Of a stretch of DNA of 20,859 bases, positions 8,366 to 14,198 are shown in pieces. Made by a program: the position numbers and the translations under genes. This DNA is from Crocinitomicaceae bacterium (GTDB lineage Bacteria; Bacteroidota; Bacteroidia; Flavobacteriales_D; Crocinitomicaceae). The stretch is taken from contig JALQTG010000114.1 in assembly GCA_023264075.1 (NCBI GenBank), positions 1 to 20,859 on the forward strand, read 5' to 3'. How positions within the stretch are numbered: position 1 is the first letter of the stretch; each line of letters opens with the position of its first letter. Under the pieces are notes generated by a model. The model searched no databases, was not told the origin of the DNA, and saw only the letters and a program-made list of their open reading frames with translations.

Positions 8366-8932
8366 TTAGCTTAACCGTTTCATCACGTAGCTGTTAATCC
8401 TCTCACAGAAGTTGGAGGGAGTGTAGGTTCTCCAATTGATATCTTCCAATTCGCCTCCCAAAACAAAATACTGGTCCAAGTGAATTTCTTTAAATTCGCG
8501 AATGACGTGATCATGAAAATTCACCAATGCGATGTATCCATCTTCTACTTCGTCGAACCATTCTTCGTAGTAACAATCATCGGAATAATGAAAGTTGAGC
8601 ACGTTTTCCCCAATCAGAATAAACTTGTTGATGCCATTACCGATCAGGTGTTCGATGATATCTCGTTTGAGTGTCATGATATCATTGTGAATCGCGTCGT
8701 TCCATTCCCCAATTAATTCAATCACAGCGTATCCTTCATCATAATCCATGAAAAGGATTTTCAAAAATAAGGTCGGTGATCCCATCGTGTCCCATTGCGG
8801 GTGGATGACGTAGTTGTACACTTGGTCTAAGAATTCAAATTCGCTGTATTCTCTGCCGTAAAAAGGGGAATAGACATCTTCAGAAGCCACATAGTAGTCT
8901 CTCCAGTTAAAATATGGTTCTAAATCATGCAC
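8366..8932 (-). CDS. Conserved protein of unknown function, acidic, GTG start
   Basis: A 188-residue soluble protein with many Asp, Glu and aromatic residues (early DLEPYFNWRDYYVASEDVYS, middle YDEGYAVIELIGEWNDAIHND, later FILIGENVLNFHYSDDCYYEEWFDEVEDGYIALVNF). It has no signal peptide or membrane segment. It resembles, from memory, an uncharacterised protein family found in marine Flavobacteriales; no function is assigned. The pattern of an alternating beta-alpha fold with a conserved GENVLNFH strand suggests a compact single domain. The start is GTG at 8930-8932, which coincides with the transcription start predicted from a well-formed promoter, so the mRNA may be leaderless. It is transcribed divergently from the DUF4836 lipoprotein gene. 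Confidence 0.75.
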   Translation of the reverse strand: MHDLEPYFNWRDYYVASEDVYSPFYGREYSEFEFLDQVYNYVIHPQWDTMGSPTLFLKILFMDYDEGYAVIELIGEWNDAIHNDIMTLKRDIIEHLIGNGINKFILIGENVLNFHYSDDCYYEEWFDEVEDGYIALVNFHDHVIREFKEIHLDQYFVLGGELEDINWRTYTPSNFCERINSYVMKRLS

Positions 8933-8936
8933 ACTA

Positions 8937-8968
8937 CAAAATTAGTTAAATATACAGTGGACAAACAA
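8937..8968 (-). promoter_or_regulatory. Promoter of the unknown-function gene (8366-8932)
   Basis: On the minus strand TTG (8966-8968), 21 bases, then TAATTTTG (8937-8944), an exact match to TAnnTTTG. Five bases further the predicted transcription start falls on the G of the GTG start codon. Confidence 0.6.
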
Positions 8969-8998
8969 CTCAAATAAGCACAAGTTCAAAAGAATATG

Positions 8999-9006
8999 TA
9001 AATTTG
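8999..9006 (+). promoter_or_regulatory. Promoter -7 box of the DUF4836 lipoprotein gene
   Basis: TAAATTTG matches TAnnTTTG exactly. Predicted transcription start about 9011 leaves a 24-base leader to the ATG at 9035. A -33 TTG at the normal distance is missing. Confidence 0.48.
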
Positions 9007-9034
9007 TTTTATGACACTTTATTAATTGAATACG

Positions 9035-10513
9035 ATGAAATTTCTTAGCCTACTTTCCGCAGTACTCGTCTTAGTTGTAATTACCTCTTGTGGAGAACCA
9101 AACAGGGAAGGATTGGATAAATATGTTGGGCAATACCTCGATAATAATTCGGACGCTATCGTTGTCATGAAAATGGACGTTGCGGGCATCATGAGTAAAT
9201 CGGATGTGAAGAGTCTGCCAGACGTTGGGTTTCAGTTGTTAGAGACGTTCAATAAAATTGACACGAGCATGGCCTTGAGCGAGCATGTGTACATGATAGC
9301 TTCTGGTCCGCTTGACTATGATGGAATGCCTGAGAATACTGCCTTATTTATCGCGGTAAAGAACAAAGAAGAGGCCGCTAAGATGTTCAACGAGATGGGC
9401 TACTTCTTTGAAGAAACAGACGGGGTGAACCTACATGACGAAGATGGATTGGCCATTGGCTACACGGATGATTTAGCCATCATCGGTATTACTGGAGTTG
9501 ATTCATTGGCACAATCATTTGTTTCAGAGGCTTTCATCCGTGCGAAAAAGGGAACAATGAATGAGTTCGTTATGAAAAATATGGACTACGAGGGCGACAT
9601 GATCATCTCGTTGAACCTGCAGAATTTGTATGCAACCTCGAACACCGACTTAAACCAATTACCTGTGCAACAGCAGGAGAAGATTAAGCAATTGGCGGAA
9701 AACTCGTATGTGAACACCGCGTTGAGTTTTAATGATGGGGAAATCGTGGTAGAGACGCATTTAGCGTTTAACGAAGAATTGCAGAAAGCTATGTTCTTTG
9801 ATGAGTCAGGGAATACAGATGTGTTGACAAAATTAGGTCCAGGAGAGCCGCTTGCTGCATTTTCTATGAATTTGGACTTGGATAAGATGGAAACATTCAT
9901 GACGGAAGTTTATCCAGAGGGGATGAAAGAGATGTATAAGAACCTCGGTCCACAAGGGATGATTTTGAAAGCTATTGGAGGTGGAAAATTGAGCAGTTTT
10001 GTCAACGGTGAATTCGCGGTTGCGATAACAGGTTTTTCCGAAGCTATGCTATTTGCTATTCCACAAGTGAATGTGTATTCAGGTTTAGGGGAATCCAGTG
10101 GTGATTTTTCGGACTTATTGATTGCCTTACTCGAGGAACAAGAAGTAACAAAATTAGGAGAGGGTGTCTTTGACTATGAAGGTATGAAAATTAAATTCAA
10201 TTCTTCAGGTGTATTCATTACCTCAGACACTAACCTTACCGATGATCAATTGGGGAATACACCCATGAAGGTTCCAGCAGGGATTCTAGGTTTTGGTGAA
10301 AAGCCATTTACTTTTTATGTTGATTTTACAAAGCTGAAATTCAGTGAAGGAGCTGAAATAATGGCGGGCGACGCTGAAATCGTGATGGAAGAACTAGCGT
10401 ATATTTATTTTGAAGCGGACAATACGAAATCGAAATTGGTCATCAAGACAACTGACGGCTCTGTTAATGTGCTCAAGAAATCAGTTGAAGTAGCGCTTGG
10501 TGCTCTATTGTAA
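9035..10513 (+). CDS. DUF4836-family lipoprotein
   Basis: A 492-residue predicted lipoprotein. Signal peptide MKFLSLLSAVLVLVVITSC with the lipobox cysteine at residue 19, followed by GEPN; no aspartate directly after the cysteine, so outer-membrane sorting is plausible. The remainder matches the layout of DUF4836 proteins of Bacteroidota: an early VVMKMDVAGIMSKS block, then ALFIAVKNKEEAAKMF, a segment of paired helices, and a C-terminal lobe ending in a VLKKSVEVALGALL helix. Function is unknown. The frame opens at a TTG at 9026, but the ATG at 9035 gives a normal signal peptide start and is preferred. The nearest downstream gene is the SRP RNA on the other strand. Confidence 0.82.
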   Translation: MKFLSLLSAVLVLVVITSCGEPNREGLDKYVGQYLDNNSDAIVVMKMDVAGIMSKSDVKSLPDVGFQLLETFNKIDTSMALSEHVYMIASGPLDYDGMPENTALFIAVKNKEEAAKMFNEMGYFFEETDGVNLHDEDGLAIGYTDDLAIIGITGVDSLAQSFVSEAFIRAKKGTMNEFVMKNMDYEGDMIISLNLQNLYATSNTDLNQLPVQQQEKIKQLAENSYVNTALSFNDGEIVVETHLAFNEELQKAMFFDESGNTDVLTKLGPGEPLAAFSMNLDLDKMETFMTEVYPEGMKEMYKNLGPQGMILKAIGGGKLSSFVNGEFAVAITGFSEAMLFAIPQVNVYSGLGESSGDFSDLLIALLEEQEVTKLGEGVFDYEGMKIKFNSSGVFITSDTNLTDDQLGNTPMKVPAGILGFGEKPFTFYVDFTKLKFSEGAEIMAGDAEIVMEELAYIYFEADNTKSKLVIKTTDGSVNVLKKSVEVALGALL

Positions 10514-10514
10514 A

Positions 10515-10570
10515 GTCGAAAGTCATAAGTCGAAAGTCAGAGTTCAGAATTCTAAGTTATAAATTCTAAA
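10515..10570. repeat. Degenerate 7-base tandem repeat, eight units
   Basis: Directly after the DUF4836 stop codon the sequence divides into 7-base units: GTCGAAA, GTCATAA, GTCGAAA, GTCAGAG, TTCAGAA, TTCTAAG, TTATAAA, TTCTAAA. The units drift from GTCGAAA to TTCTAAA while keeping the 7-base period. A second array with the same period and a similar motif lies upstream of tRNA-Gly. Confidence 0.7.
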
Positions 10571-10587
10571 TCCCCAAAATAAGGCAC

Positions 10588-10594
10588 AAAAAAA
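10588..10594 (-). terminator. Terminator T-tract of the SRP RNA
   Basis: The minus strand continues from the closing CCCC of the SRP RNA into seven T. The RNA's own terminal helix, closed by GGGG at the 5' end and CCCC at the 3' end, probably serves as the terminator stem. Confidence 0.6.
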
Positions 10595-10693
10595 GGGGCA
10601 AGCTACTTGCATCGCACCGCTACAACCTCCGACCCTTGCTACGTTCCCGTCCTGGGGGATTAGGAGGGAGCTGGTCGTACAAGACTTACCCCC
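10595..10693 (-). ncRNA. ffs: Signal recognition particle RNA (bacterial small type, 4.5S-like)
   Basis: About 99 nt on the minus strand, the RNA core of the particle that binds Ffh and targets membrane proteins to the translocon. The 5' GGGGGTAAG pairs with the 3' CTTGCCCC to close the long hairpin. The apical domain is diagnostic: ACG-GGAA-CGT forms the GNRA tetraloop, followed by the conserved AGCA of the asymmetric loop, within CCAGGACGGGAACGTAGCA. A near-ideal promoter ends five bases upstream of the first G, and a run of seven T follows the 3' end. There is no Alu domain, as expected for this group. Confidence 0.93.
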
Positions 10694-10697
10694 GACG

Positions 10698-10727
10698 CAA
10701 AGATAGAAAAGATATTCTCATCTGCAA
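10698..10727 (-). promoter_or_regulatory. Promoter of the SRP RNA gene
   Basis: Minus strand TTG (10725-10727), 19 bases, TATCTTTG (10698-10705): an exact match to the Bacteroidota vegetative promoter. The mature 5' end, five bases after the -7 box, calibrates transcription starts for other genes in this window. Confidence 0.8.
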
Positions 10728-10862
10728 TGGAATGATTTTATTAATATTATGAATTGAATAAATTCCAGTCTGATTTTTTGTGACAGATAAATTGTTTTGG
10801 AAAATTATCCCAAGTGATTTACAGAATAAGTTGAATTAGTTAAGCTAAAAAGTAGTTGAAAA

Positions 10863-11501
10863 ATGTTAAGTAAAGTAGATGATTTTATTGAAAGTGCTTC
10901 AAAATGGCAAGATGAAATGAGACTCCTTCGATCCATTATTTTGAACTGTGGATTGACAGAAGACTATAAATGGAGTCAGCCTTGTTTCACACATCTAGGA
11001 AAAAATATATTGATTGTTTCAAGTTTTAAGAAGTTTGCATTTATTAGTTTTTTTAAAGGTTCTCTGATTAAGGATGAGACGAACATATTAATTGCCCCAG
11101 GGGAAAATTCTAATTCTGCCCGTCTAATTCCTTTTACGAGTGTATCTCAAATAAAGTGTTTGGAGAATATAATTAGAGAGTATGTATTTCAAGCTATTGA
11201 GATTGAAAAAAAAGGAATGGTCGTTAAAACAAGAAAGATTAAAGATGTTGAGTTTCCAGAAGAGCTAATTGAAAAATTTGAAGATTCACCTAGTTTGAAG
11301 AAGGCATTCTTATCGTTAACCCAAGGAAGACAGCGAGGGTATTTAATTTATTTTTCTCAGGCAAAGCAATCTGAAACAAGAATTAAAAGGATTGAAAAGT
11401 ATGTGGATAGAATATTGATGGGAAGGGGCATTCGAGATTGCGTTTGTGGTCATTCGAAGCGGATGCCGAACTGTGATGGATCTCATAAGTTTGTTGTCTG
11501 A
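10863..11501 (+). CDS. YdeI/DUF1801-type protein with a C-terminal CDGSH iron-sulfur motif
   Basis: A 212-residue cytoplasmic protein. Residues about 10-115 look like a DUF1801 domain (KWQDEMRLLRSIILNCGLTEDYKWSQP, with the typical KFAFISFFKGSLI strand). Residues about 125-185 look like the YdeI/OmdA helical domain (FPEELIEKFEDSPSLKKAFLSLTQGRQRGY, then RIKRIEKYVDRILMGRGI). The last 20 residues hold C193-V-C195, then S, P and N before C204-D-G-S-H208, matching C-x-C-x2-S-x3-P-x-C-D-G-S-H, the signature of three-Cys-one-His [2Fe-2S] CDGSH proteins. The gene therefore joins a YdeI-type body to a small redox-active or sensing tail. It is AT-rich, stands alone, and no neighbour explains its role. 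The domain names are by recognition; the motif is seen directly. Confidence 0.85.
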   Translation: MLSKVDDFIESASKWQDEMRLLRSIILNCGLTEDYKWSQPCFTHLGKNILIVSSFKKFAFISFFKGSLIKDETNILIAPGENSNSARLIPFTSVSQIKCLENIIREYVFQAIEIEKKGMVVKTRKIKDVEFPEELIEKFEDSPSLKKAFLSLTQGRQRGYLIYFSQAKQSETRIKRIEKYVDRILMGRGIRDCVCGHSKRMPNCDGSHKFVV

Positions 11502-11544
11502 CTTTGGCTGATACAGATAATTAGCGAAAATCTTTAGCTTTCAC

Positions 11545-11638
11545 AAGTTGGGCAATCCTATAAACTTAGGTTGGAAGCCCTGTTGTAAGTGTTTTAAGCT
11601 TAAAAAAGCCTTCTCAATTTGACAAGGTTAAGTACTCG
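11545..11638. repeat. Left copy of the tRNA-Leu downstream repeat
   Basis: About 94 bases align with 13764-13858 in the same orientation with 11 mismatches and one 1-base gap (about 87% identity). The right end, AGTACTCG, includes the last six bases of tRNA-Leu (CGAGTA on the minus strand); identity stops there, and the rest of the tRNA is absent. It lies 25 bases downstream of the MarR-type gene. Confidence 0.85.
11602..11627 (-). terminator. Probable terminator of the MarR-type gene
   Basis: Minus strand: CCTTGTCA, short loop, TGAGAAGG (one mismatch in eight pairs), G-C, then six T at 11602-11607. It is the left-copy counterpart of the tRNA-Leu terminator and is placed to end the MarR transcript. 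Confidence 0.5.
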
Positions 11639-11662
11639 CAATGATTGTATTGTCGAACCAAA

Positions 11663-12217
11663 TTAGGAGCGAATAAGTTTGTTCATAGCTGCAACTAAGC
11701 TCAGTTTCTCATTAAGAGGTAAGGTTTGAGCAAAGCTTTTAAACTTAGCATCTACTAAAGGTTTTAATCTCTCCAATTCAGTTTTTCCAGTATCCGTCAT
11801 TTTGACTCTTTTTGCGCGTTTATCTTCTGAGTCATTAAACTCTTCAATGAGGCCTTTAATCAATAAACGCTTTATGATTTCAATACCAGTGGGAGCCTCT
11901 AGATTGTGCATTTCTATAAGTTCCATTTTCCTAAAGGATTCAGCTTGCTCTAAATGAAGTAGAAAACTATAATCATCCAATGAAGAGAGCGACGACTCCG
12001 AGATTACTTCTTTTGTTTGTTTTTTGATCGATTTATTCAACAGTGAAATTTGAAATGCTAACATCAAGTCCAATTGTTCTAGATGACCTTCTGATTCTTT
12101 TGATTCAAAATATTTTCCGCCCAACCAAACAACAAATTCCTCCATCGTTCCTGAAGTGTTAATTTTGTTGAATTCTTCAACTAGATCAATAAGGTTGTGT
12201 AACAGTGCTGCTTTCAT
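11663..12217 (-). CDS. MarR-family transcriptional regulator
   Basis: A 184-residue DNA-binding protein. The C-terminal half is a MarR winged helix: recognition-helix region TGIEIIKRLLIKGLIEEFND (about 109-128), the wing DSEDKRAKRVKMTDTG (about 127-142) with the D-x-R-[A]-K-R pattern, and a following dimerisation helix (ELERLKPLVDAKFKSFAQTL). The N-terminal 80 residues are helical. Such proteins usually repress a divergent gene and release DNA when bound by a small phenolic or oxidised ligand; that is family knowledge. Here the divergent neighbours are ABM-domain monooxygenases across a 100-base gap, so they are its likely targets (inference). Promoter box and ATG agree. Confidence 0.85.
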   Translation of the reverse strand: MKAALLHNLIDLVEEFNKINTSGTMEEFVVWLGGKYFESKESEGHLEQLDLMLAFQISLLNKSIKKQTKEVISESSLSSLDDYSFLLHLEQAESFRKMELIEMHNLEAPTGIEIIKRLLIKGLIEEFNDSEDKRAKRVKMTDTGKTELERLKPLVDAKFKSFAQTLPLNEKLSLVAAMNKLIRS

Positions 12218-12237
12218 ATTTAATAAATGTTATTGAA

Positions 12238-12245
12238 CAAATTTA
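12238..12245 (-). promoter_or_regulatory. Promoter -7 box of the MarR-type gene
   Basis: Minus strand TAAATTTG, an exact match to TAnnTTTG, 20 bases upstream of the ATG at 12217. No clear -33 TTG. Confidence 0.45.
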
Positions 12246-12260
12246 ATTCTTTTTATTGTG

Positions 12261-12271
12261 TATTTGAAATA
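12261..12271. promoter_or_regulatory. Possible operator palindrome between MarR and ABM genes
   Basis: TATTTGAAATA is a perfect 5-1-5 inverted repeat in the divergent promoter region and overlaps the TTTG (12263-12266) that may be the -33 element of the ABM operon. A binding site for the adjacent regulator is a guess from position alone; AT-rich palindromes of this length arise by chance. Confidence 0.22.
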
Positions 12272-12290
12272 AATAGATATTTTTACATCG
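12263..12290 (+). promoter_or_regulatory. Weak candidate promoter of the ABM operon
   Basis: TTTG (12263-12266), 17 bases, TACATCG (12284-12290), a poor match to TAnnTTTG. A weak promoter would suit a gene controlled by the divergent regulator. Confidence 0.25.
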
Positions 12291-12317
12291 AAAACATAGT
12301 AATAACATAGAAATACA

Positions 12318-12650
12318 ATGAAAATGAAAGAAGCGACGTACACGTTTGTATCTGTTTCAACAGCGAAACAAGGCATGCTTGATGAATTAGTCGAAATTGC
12401 ATCAGGACCAACTCGAAAAATGGATGATAAAGTACCCGGATTAATTGCTTATCAAGTAAGCGTAGATAAGGAGAGAAATTCTGTAATAGTGTGGGCTACC
12501 TTTGATAAAAAGGAGTCACTTTACAATTTCTTGGCGTCAGAGCAAGGGAAAAATGACCACGGTGAAAATGAAAGTATGGAAAGTATAGCCACTTTTCAAA
12601 TGTATGACTGTGAACCAGTATCAGCGCGTTTAGAACCTAAAGAAAATTAA
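12318..12650 (+). CDS. ABM-domain (antibiotic biosynthesis monooxygenase-like) protein
   Basis: A 110-residue single-domain protein of the dimeric alpha-beta barrel ABM family, which includes cofactor-free quinol monooxygenases such as YgiN. Features: first strand ATYTFVSVSTAKQGMLDELVE split here as TYTFVSVSTAKQG then the helix LDELVEIAS; PGLIAYQVSVD; the central strand SVIVWATFDKKESLYNFL; and a C-terminal HGENESME...FQMYDCEP strand. It has no signal peptide, so it should be cytoplasmic. Substrate cannot be told; ABM proteins also act as monomer-binding or stress proteins. It starts an operon with a second, broken ABM gene four bases downstream and lies opposite a MarR-type gene. The two ABM proteins are about 60% identical, indicating a local duplication. 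Confidence 0.8.
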   Translation: MKMKEATYTFVSVSTAKQGMLDELVEIASGPTRKMDDKVPGLIAYQVSVDKERNSVIVWATFDKKESLYNFLASEQGKNDHGENESMESIATFQMYDCEPVSARLEPKEN

Positions 12651-12654
12651 TGTC

Positions 12655-13119
12655 ATGAAAAAGCTATATATCGGAATGATTGCATTCAGCGCAATTGCAA
12701 CATCTTGTTCGTCATCTTCAACGAACAATGAGGCAATAACAGAAATTTCCAAACTACATCACGAGACCTGTCACGAGCACCATGAAATGTTTAATATTCA
12801 CCCAACATATACCTTCATGTCAATAAGCACCGCTAAACCTGGCAAGTTGGATGATTTGGTGCGGATTGCATCAAAACCAAGTGAATGAATGGATGAGCAT
12901 GTGGATGGTTTGATTGCAAGACAAGTAAGCGTAGACACCGCCCGGAACTCTGTCGTTGTCTGGGCAACCTTCGATCGTAAAAACACGCTTTATGATCATT
13001 TAGCTATAGAGCAAGGCCAGAATGAACATGGCGATCAAGCAGAAATGGATTCAATCATCGAAACATTTACAATGTATGATTTATCTCCAAAATCACAACG
13101 GTTGATACCGAAACATTAA
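12655..13119 (+). pseudogene. ABM-domain lipoprotein gene interrupted by an in-frame TGA
   Basis: Read through, this frame would give a 154-residue protein: lipoprotein signal peptide (MKKLYIGMIAFSAIATSC, lipobox Cys18), a His-rich linker (HHETCHEHHEMFNIH, about residues 36-50), then an ABM domain about 60% identical to the upstream gene. Codon 78 is TGA (12886-12888), at the position where the intact paralogue has lysine (TRKMDD against SE-stop-MDE). The frame is otherwise open to TAA at 13119. An ATG follows the stop at once (12889), so a 76-residue fragment could be made by reinitiation, but it would lack the first strand of the fold. TGA ends other genes here, so recoding is unlikely. A sequencing error cannot be excluded. 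Confidence 0.72.
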
Positions 13120-13157
13120 TTTATCTTCCCAGATGGATTACGTTTTATCGTGGTCAA

Positions 13158-13188
13158 TTTGATAATAAAATGATATTCGGTAAATTTA
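13158..13188 (+). promoter_or_regulatory. Promoter of the GNAT acetyltransferase gene
   Basis: TTTG (13158-13161), 19 bases, TAAATTTA (13181-13188), one mismatch from TAnnTTTG. By the SRP RNA spacing, transcription would start at 13193, the A of the ATG. Confidence 0.52.
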
Positions 13189-13192
13189 CAAA

Positions 13193-13732
13193 ATGAACTT
13201 TACACAATTGAAATTGGAAAATGCTGACGAAGTAATTCAGCTTTTCTACAGTACGTTCAGAGCTTCAGAAAATGAAGAAGAAGCTATAGCAGTAAGTGGT
13301 CTTGTTACGAACTACCTTCAGAATTACCCGAGGAAAGATTTGAAAGGATTTGTCGCCCTTGACGGTATTCAAATCGTTGGATGTGTTTTCTTTTCACAAT
13401 TGAACTATATTGAAAGTGATGTGAGCGTCTTTATACTTTCTCCAATGGCAGTCAAAACTGATTTTCATGGAAAGGGCATAGGACAAGCGCTCATCAATTA
13501 TGCGCATCAAGAATTGAGAAGAGAGGGCGTAAACATCACCATGACCTATGGAGACATCAATTTCTATTCGAAAACAGGATATTGTCCGGTTTCAGAGGAT
13601 GCAATAGCTGCTCCCCTTATGCTGAGTTACCCAGATGGCTGGTTAGCCCATTCTTTGGACGGGACTTCTGATTTAAAAATAGAAGGGCCTTCCAGTTGTA
13701 TAACTGAATTGAATGATCAGAGCTTGTGGTAA
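13193..13732 (+). CDS. GNAT-family N-acetyltransferase
   Basis: A 179-residue cytoplasmic enzyme that should transfer acetyl from acetyl-CoA to an amine; substrate unknown. The acetyl-CoA-binding motif A is clear: strand SVFILSPMAVKTD then FHGKGIGQALINYAHQELR (residues about 78-109) with the G-x-G-x-G/A-type loop. The later GDINFYSKTGYCPVSE (120-135) is the usual FYxxxGF segment. The N-terminal helix region begins FTQLKLENADEVIQLF. Its overall plan resembles the YhbS-like group. It has its own promoter and may be read from a leaderless mRNA. It is the last gene before the tRNA-Leu flank, on the opposite strand. Confidence 0.88.
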   Translation: MNFTQLKLENADEVIQLFYSTFRASENEEEAIAVSGLVTNYLQNYPRKDLKGFVALDGIQIVGCVFFSQLNYIESDVSVFILSPMAVKTDFHGKGIGQALINYAHQELRREGVNITMTYGDINFYSKTGYCPVSEDAIAAPLMLSYPDGWLAHSLDGTSDLKIEGPSSCITELNDQSLW

Positions 13733-13744
13733 ATTTTGTTCAAT

Positions 13745-13772
13745 AAAAAAGCCCAACTTGTGAAAGTTGGGC
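13745..13772 (-). terminator. Second terminator of the tRNA transcript
   Basis: Minus strand GCCCAACTT, short loop, AAGTTGGGC (13751-13772) followed by six T (13745-13750). It is a strong GC-rich intrinsic terminator, 80 bases past the tRNA-Leu end and downstream of another terminator. Confidence 0.8.
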
Positions 13773-13858
13773 AATCCTACAAACTCAGGGTGGAAGCCCC
13801 TTTGTAAGTATTTTAAGATGAAAAATGCCTTCTCATTTTGAGAAGGCTTAAGTACTCG
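13764..13858. repeat. Right copy of the tRNA-Leu downstream repeat
   Basis: Covers the final six bases of tRNA-Leu, its terminator region and half of the second terminator stem; matches 11545-11638 at about 87%. Besides the two terminators it holds a third hairpin, TACAAA (13778-13783) with TTTGTA (13801-13806) around an inner GGG/CCC pair. Confidence 0.85.
13821..13847 (-). terminator. First terminator of the tRNA transcript
   Basis: Minus strand GCCTTCTCA, loop of three A, TGAGAAGGC (13827-13847, perfect 9-bp stem), then A and five T. It begins five bases past the tRNA-Leu 3' end. Confidence 0.8.
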
Positions 13859-13936
13859 GAGCGGGACTTGAACCCGCACGCCCCAAAGAGCACAGGATTT
13901 TAAGTCCGGCGTGTCTACCAATTCCACCATCCGAGC
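13853..13936 (-). tRNA. tRNA-Leu (anticodon TAA)
   Basis: An 84-nt type II tRNA. Acceptor GCTCGGA pairs with TCCGAGT including the G1-U72 pair usual for bacterial tRNA-Leu; D-arm TGGTGGAATTGGTAGACA; anticodon loop CTTAAAA with TAA; long variable arm; T-arm GCGGG-TTCAAGT-CCCGC; discriminator A73. CCA is not encoded. It is 40 bases downstream of tRNA-Gly on the same strand, and a shared transcript is likely. Confidence 0.96.
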
Positions 13937-13976
13937 ATTTGATTTATCAGACAGATAAATCTGGTAGTTTAAACTG

Positions 13977-14048
13977 AGCGGGCGATGAGATTCGAACTCA
14001 CGACCCTAACCTTGGCAAGGTTATGCTCTACCCCTGAGCTACGCCCGC
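13977..14048 (-). tRNA. tRNA-Gly (anticodon GCC)
   Basis: A 72-nt cloverleaf. Acceptor GCGGGCG pairs with CGCCCGC; D-arm GCTCAGGGGTAGAGC; anticodon loop TTGCCAA; T-arm GTGAG-TTCGAAT-CTCAT; discriminator T. CCA is not encoded. It is the first gene of the tRNA-Gly/tRNA-Leu pair. Confidence 0.96.
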
Positions 14049-14083
14049 TTATAAAAAAGTGAATTTTAAGATTCTGTTTTTAA

Positions 14084-14118
14084 AACTCTAAACTCTAAAT
14101 TTTGAACTCTTAACTTAA
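14084..14118. repeat. Second degenerate 7-base tandem repeat, five units
   Basis: Units AACTCTA, AACTCTA, AATTTTG, AACTCTT, AACTTAA. On the minus strand this is a TAGAGTT-like series, close to the TTCAGAA/TTCTAAG units of the array at 10515-10570. It lies between the predicted tRNA promoter and tRNA-Gly. Confidence 0.6.
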
Positions 14119-14150
14119 ATTTCGTCTGAAACGCTTTTCAAACGCGGGGA

Positions 14151-14158
14151 CAAATATA
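14151..14158 (-). promoter_or_regulatory. Promoter -7 box of the tRNA-Gly/tRNA-Leu unit
   Basis: Minus strand TATATTTG, exact match to TAnnTTTG, about 100 bases before tRNA-Gly and just behind mutS. The nearest upstream TTG is 23 bases away, slightly too far. Confidence 0.42.
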
Positions 14159-14198
14159 ATTGAATTTTCAATTGAATGCACCAATAAGAGAAAAAAAA

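Noticed and set aside
11639..11662. Remnant of a tRNA T-arm (GGTTCGA on the minus strand) beside the left repeat copy
   Set aside because: The spacing to the acceptor end is five bases longer than in tRNA-Leu and no stem can be drawn; likely chance.
12886..12888. The in-frame TGA as a recoded sense codon
   Set aside because: TGA ends several intact genes here (6809-6811, 11499-11501, 17440-17442), and the paralogue has lysine at this place, so a nonsense change fits better than recoding.
13673..13930. Minus-strand frame across the tRNA-Leu gene
   Set aside because: It translates the tRNA and its terminators; the cloverleaf explains the sequence.
13940..13960. GATTTATC/GATAAATC inverted repeat between the two tRNA genes as a terminator
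   Set aside because: AT-rich stem with no T-run; more likely a processing spacer within a shared tRNA transcript.
10775..13963. Shared 11-mer GACAGATAAAT near 10785 and 13950 as a second repeat pair
   Set aside because: Dozens of 11-base matches are expected by chance in 20 kb of AT-rich DNA, and flanking sequence does not align.
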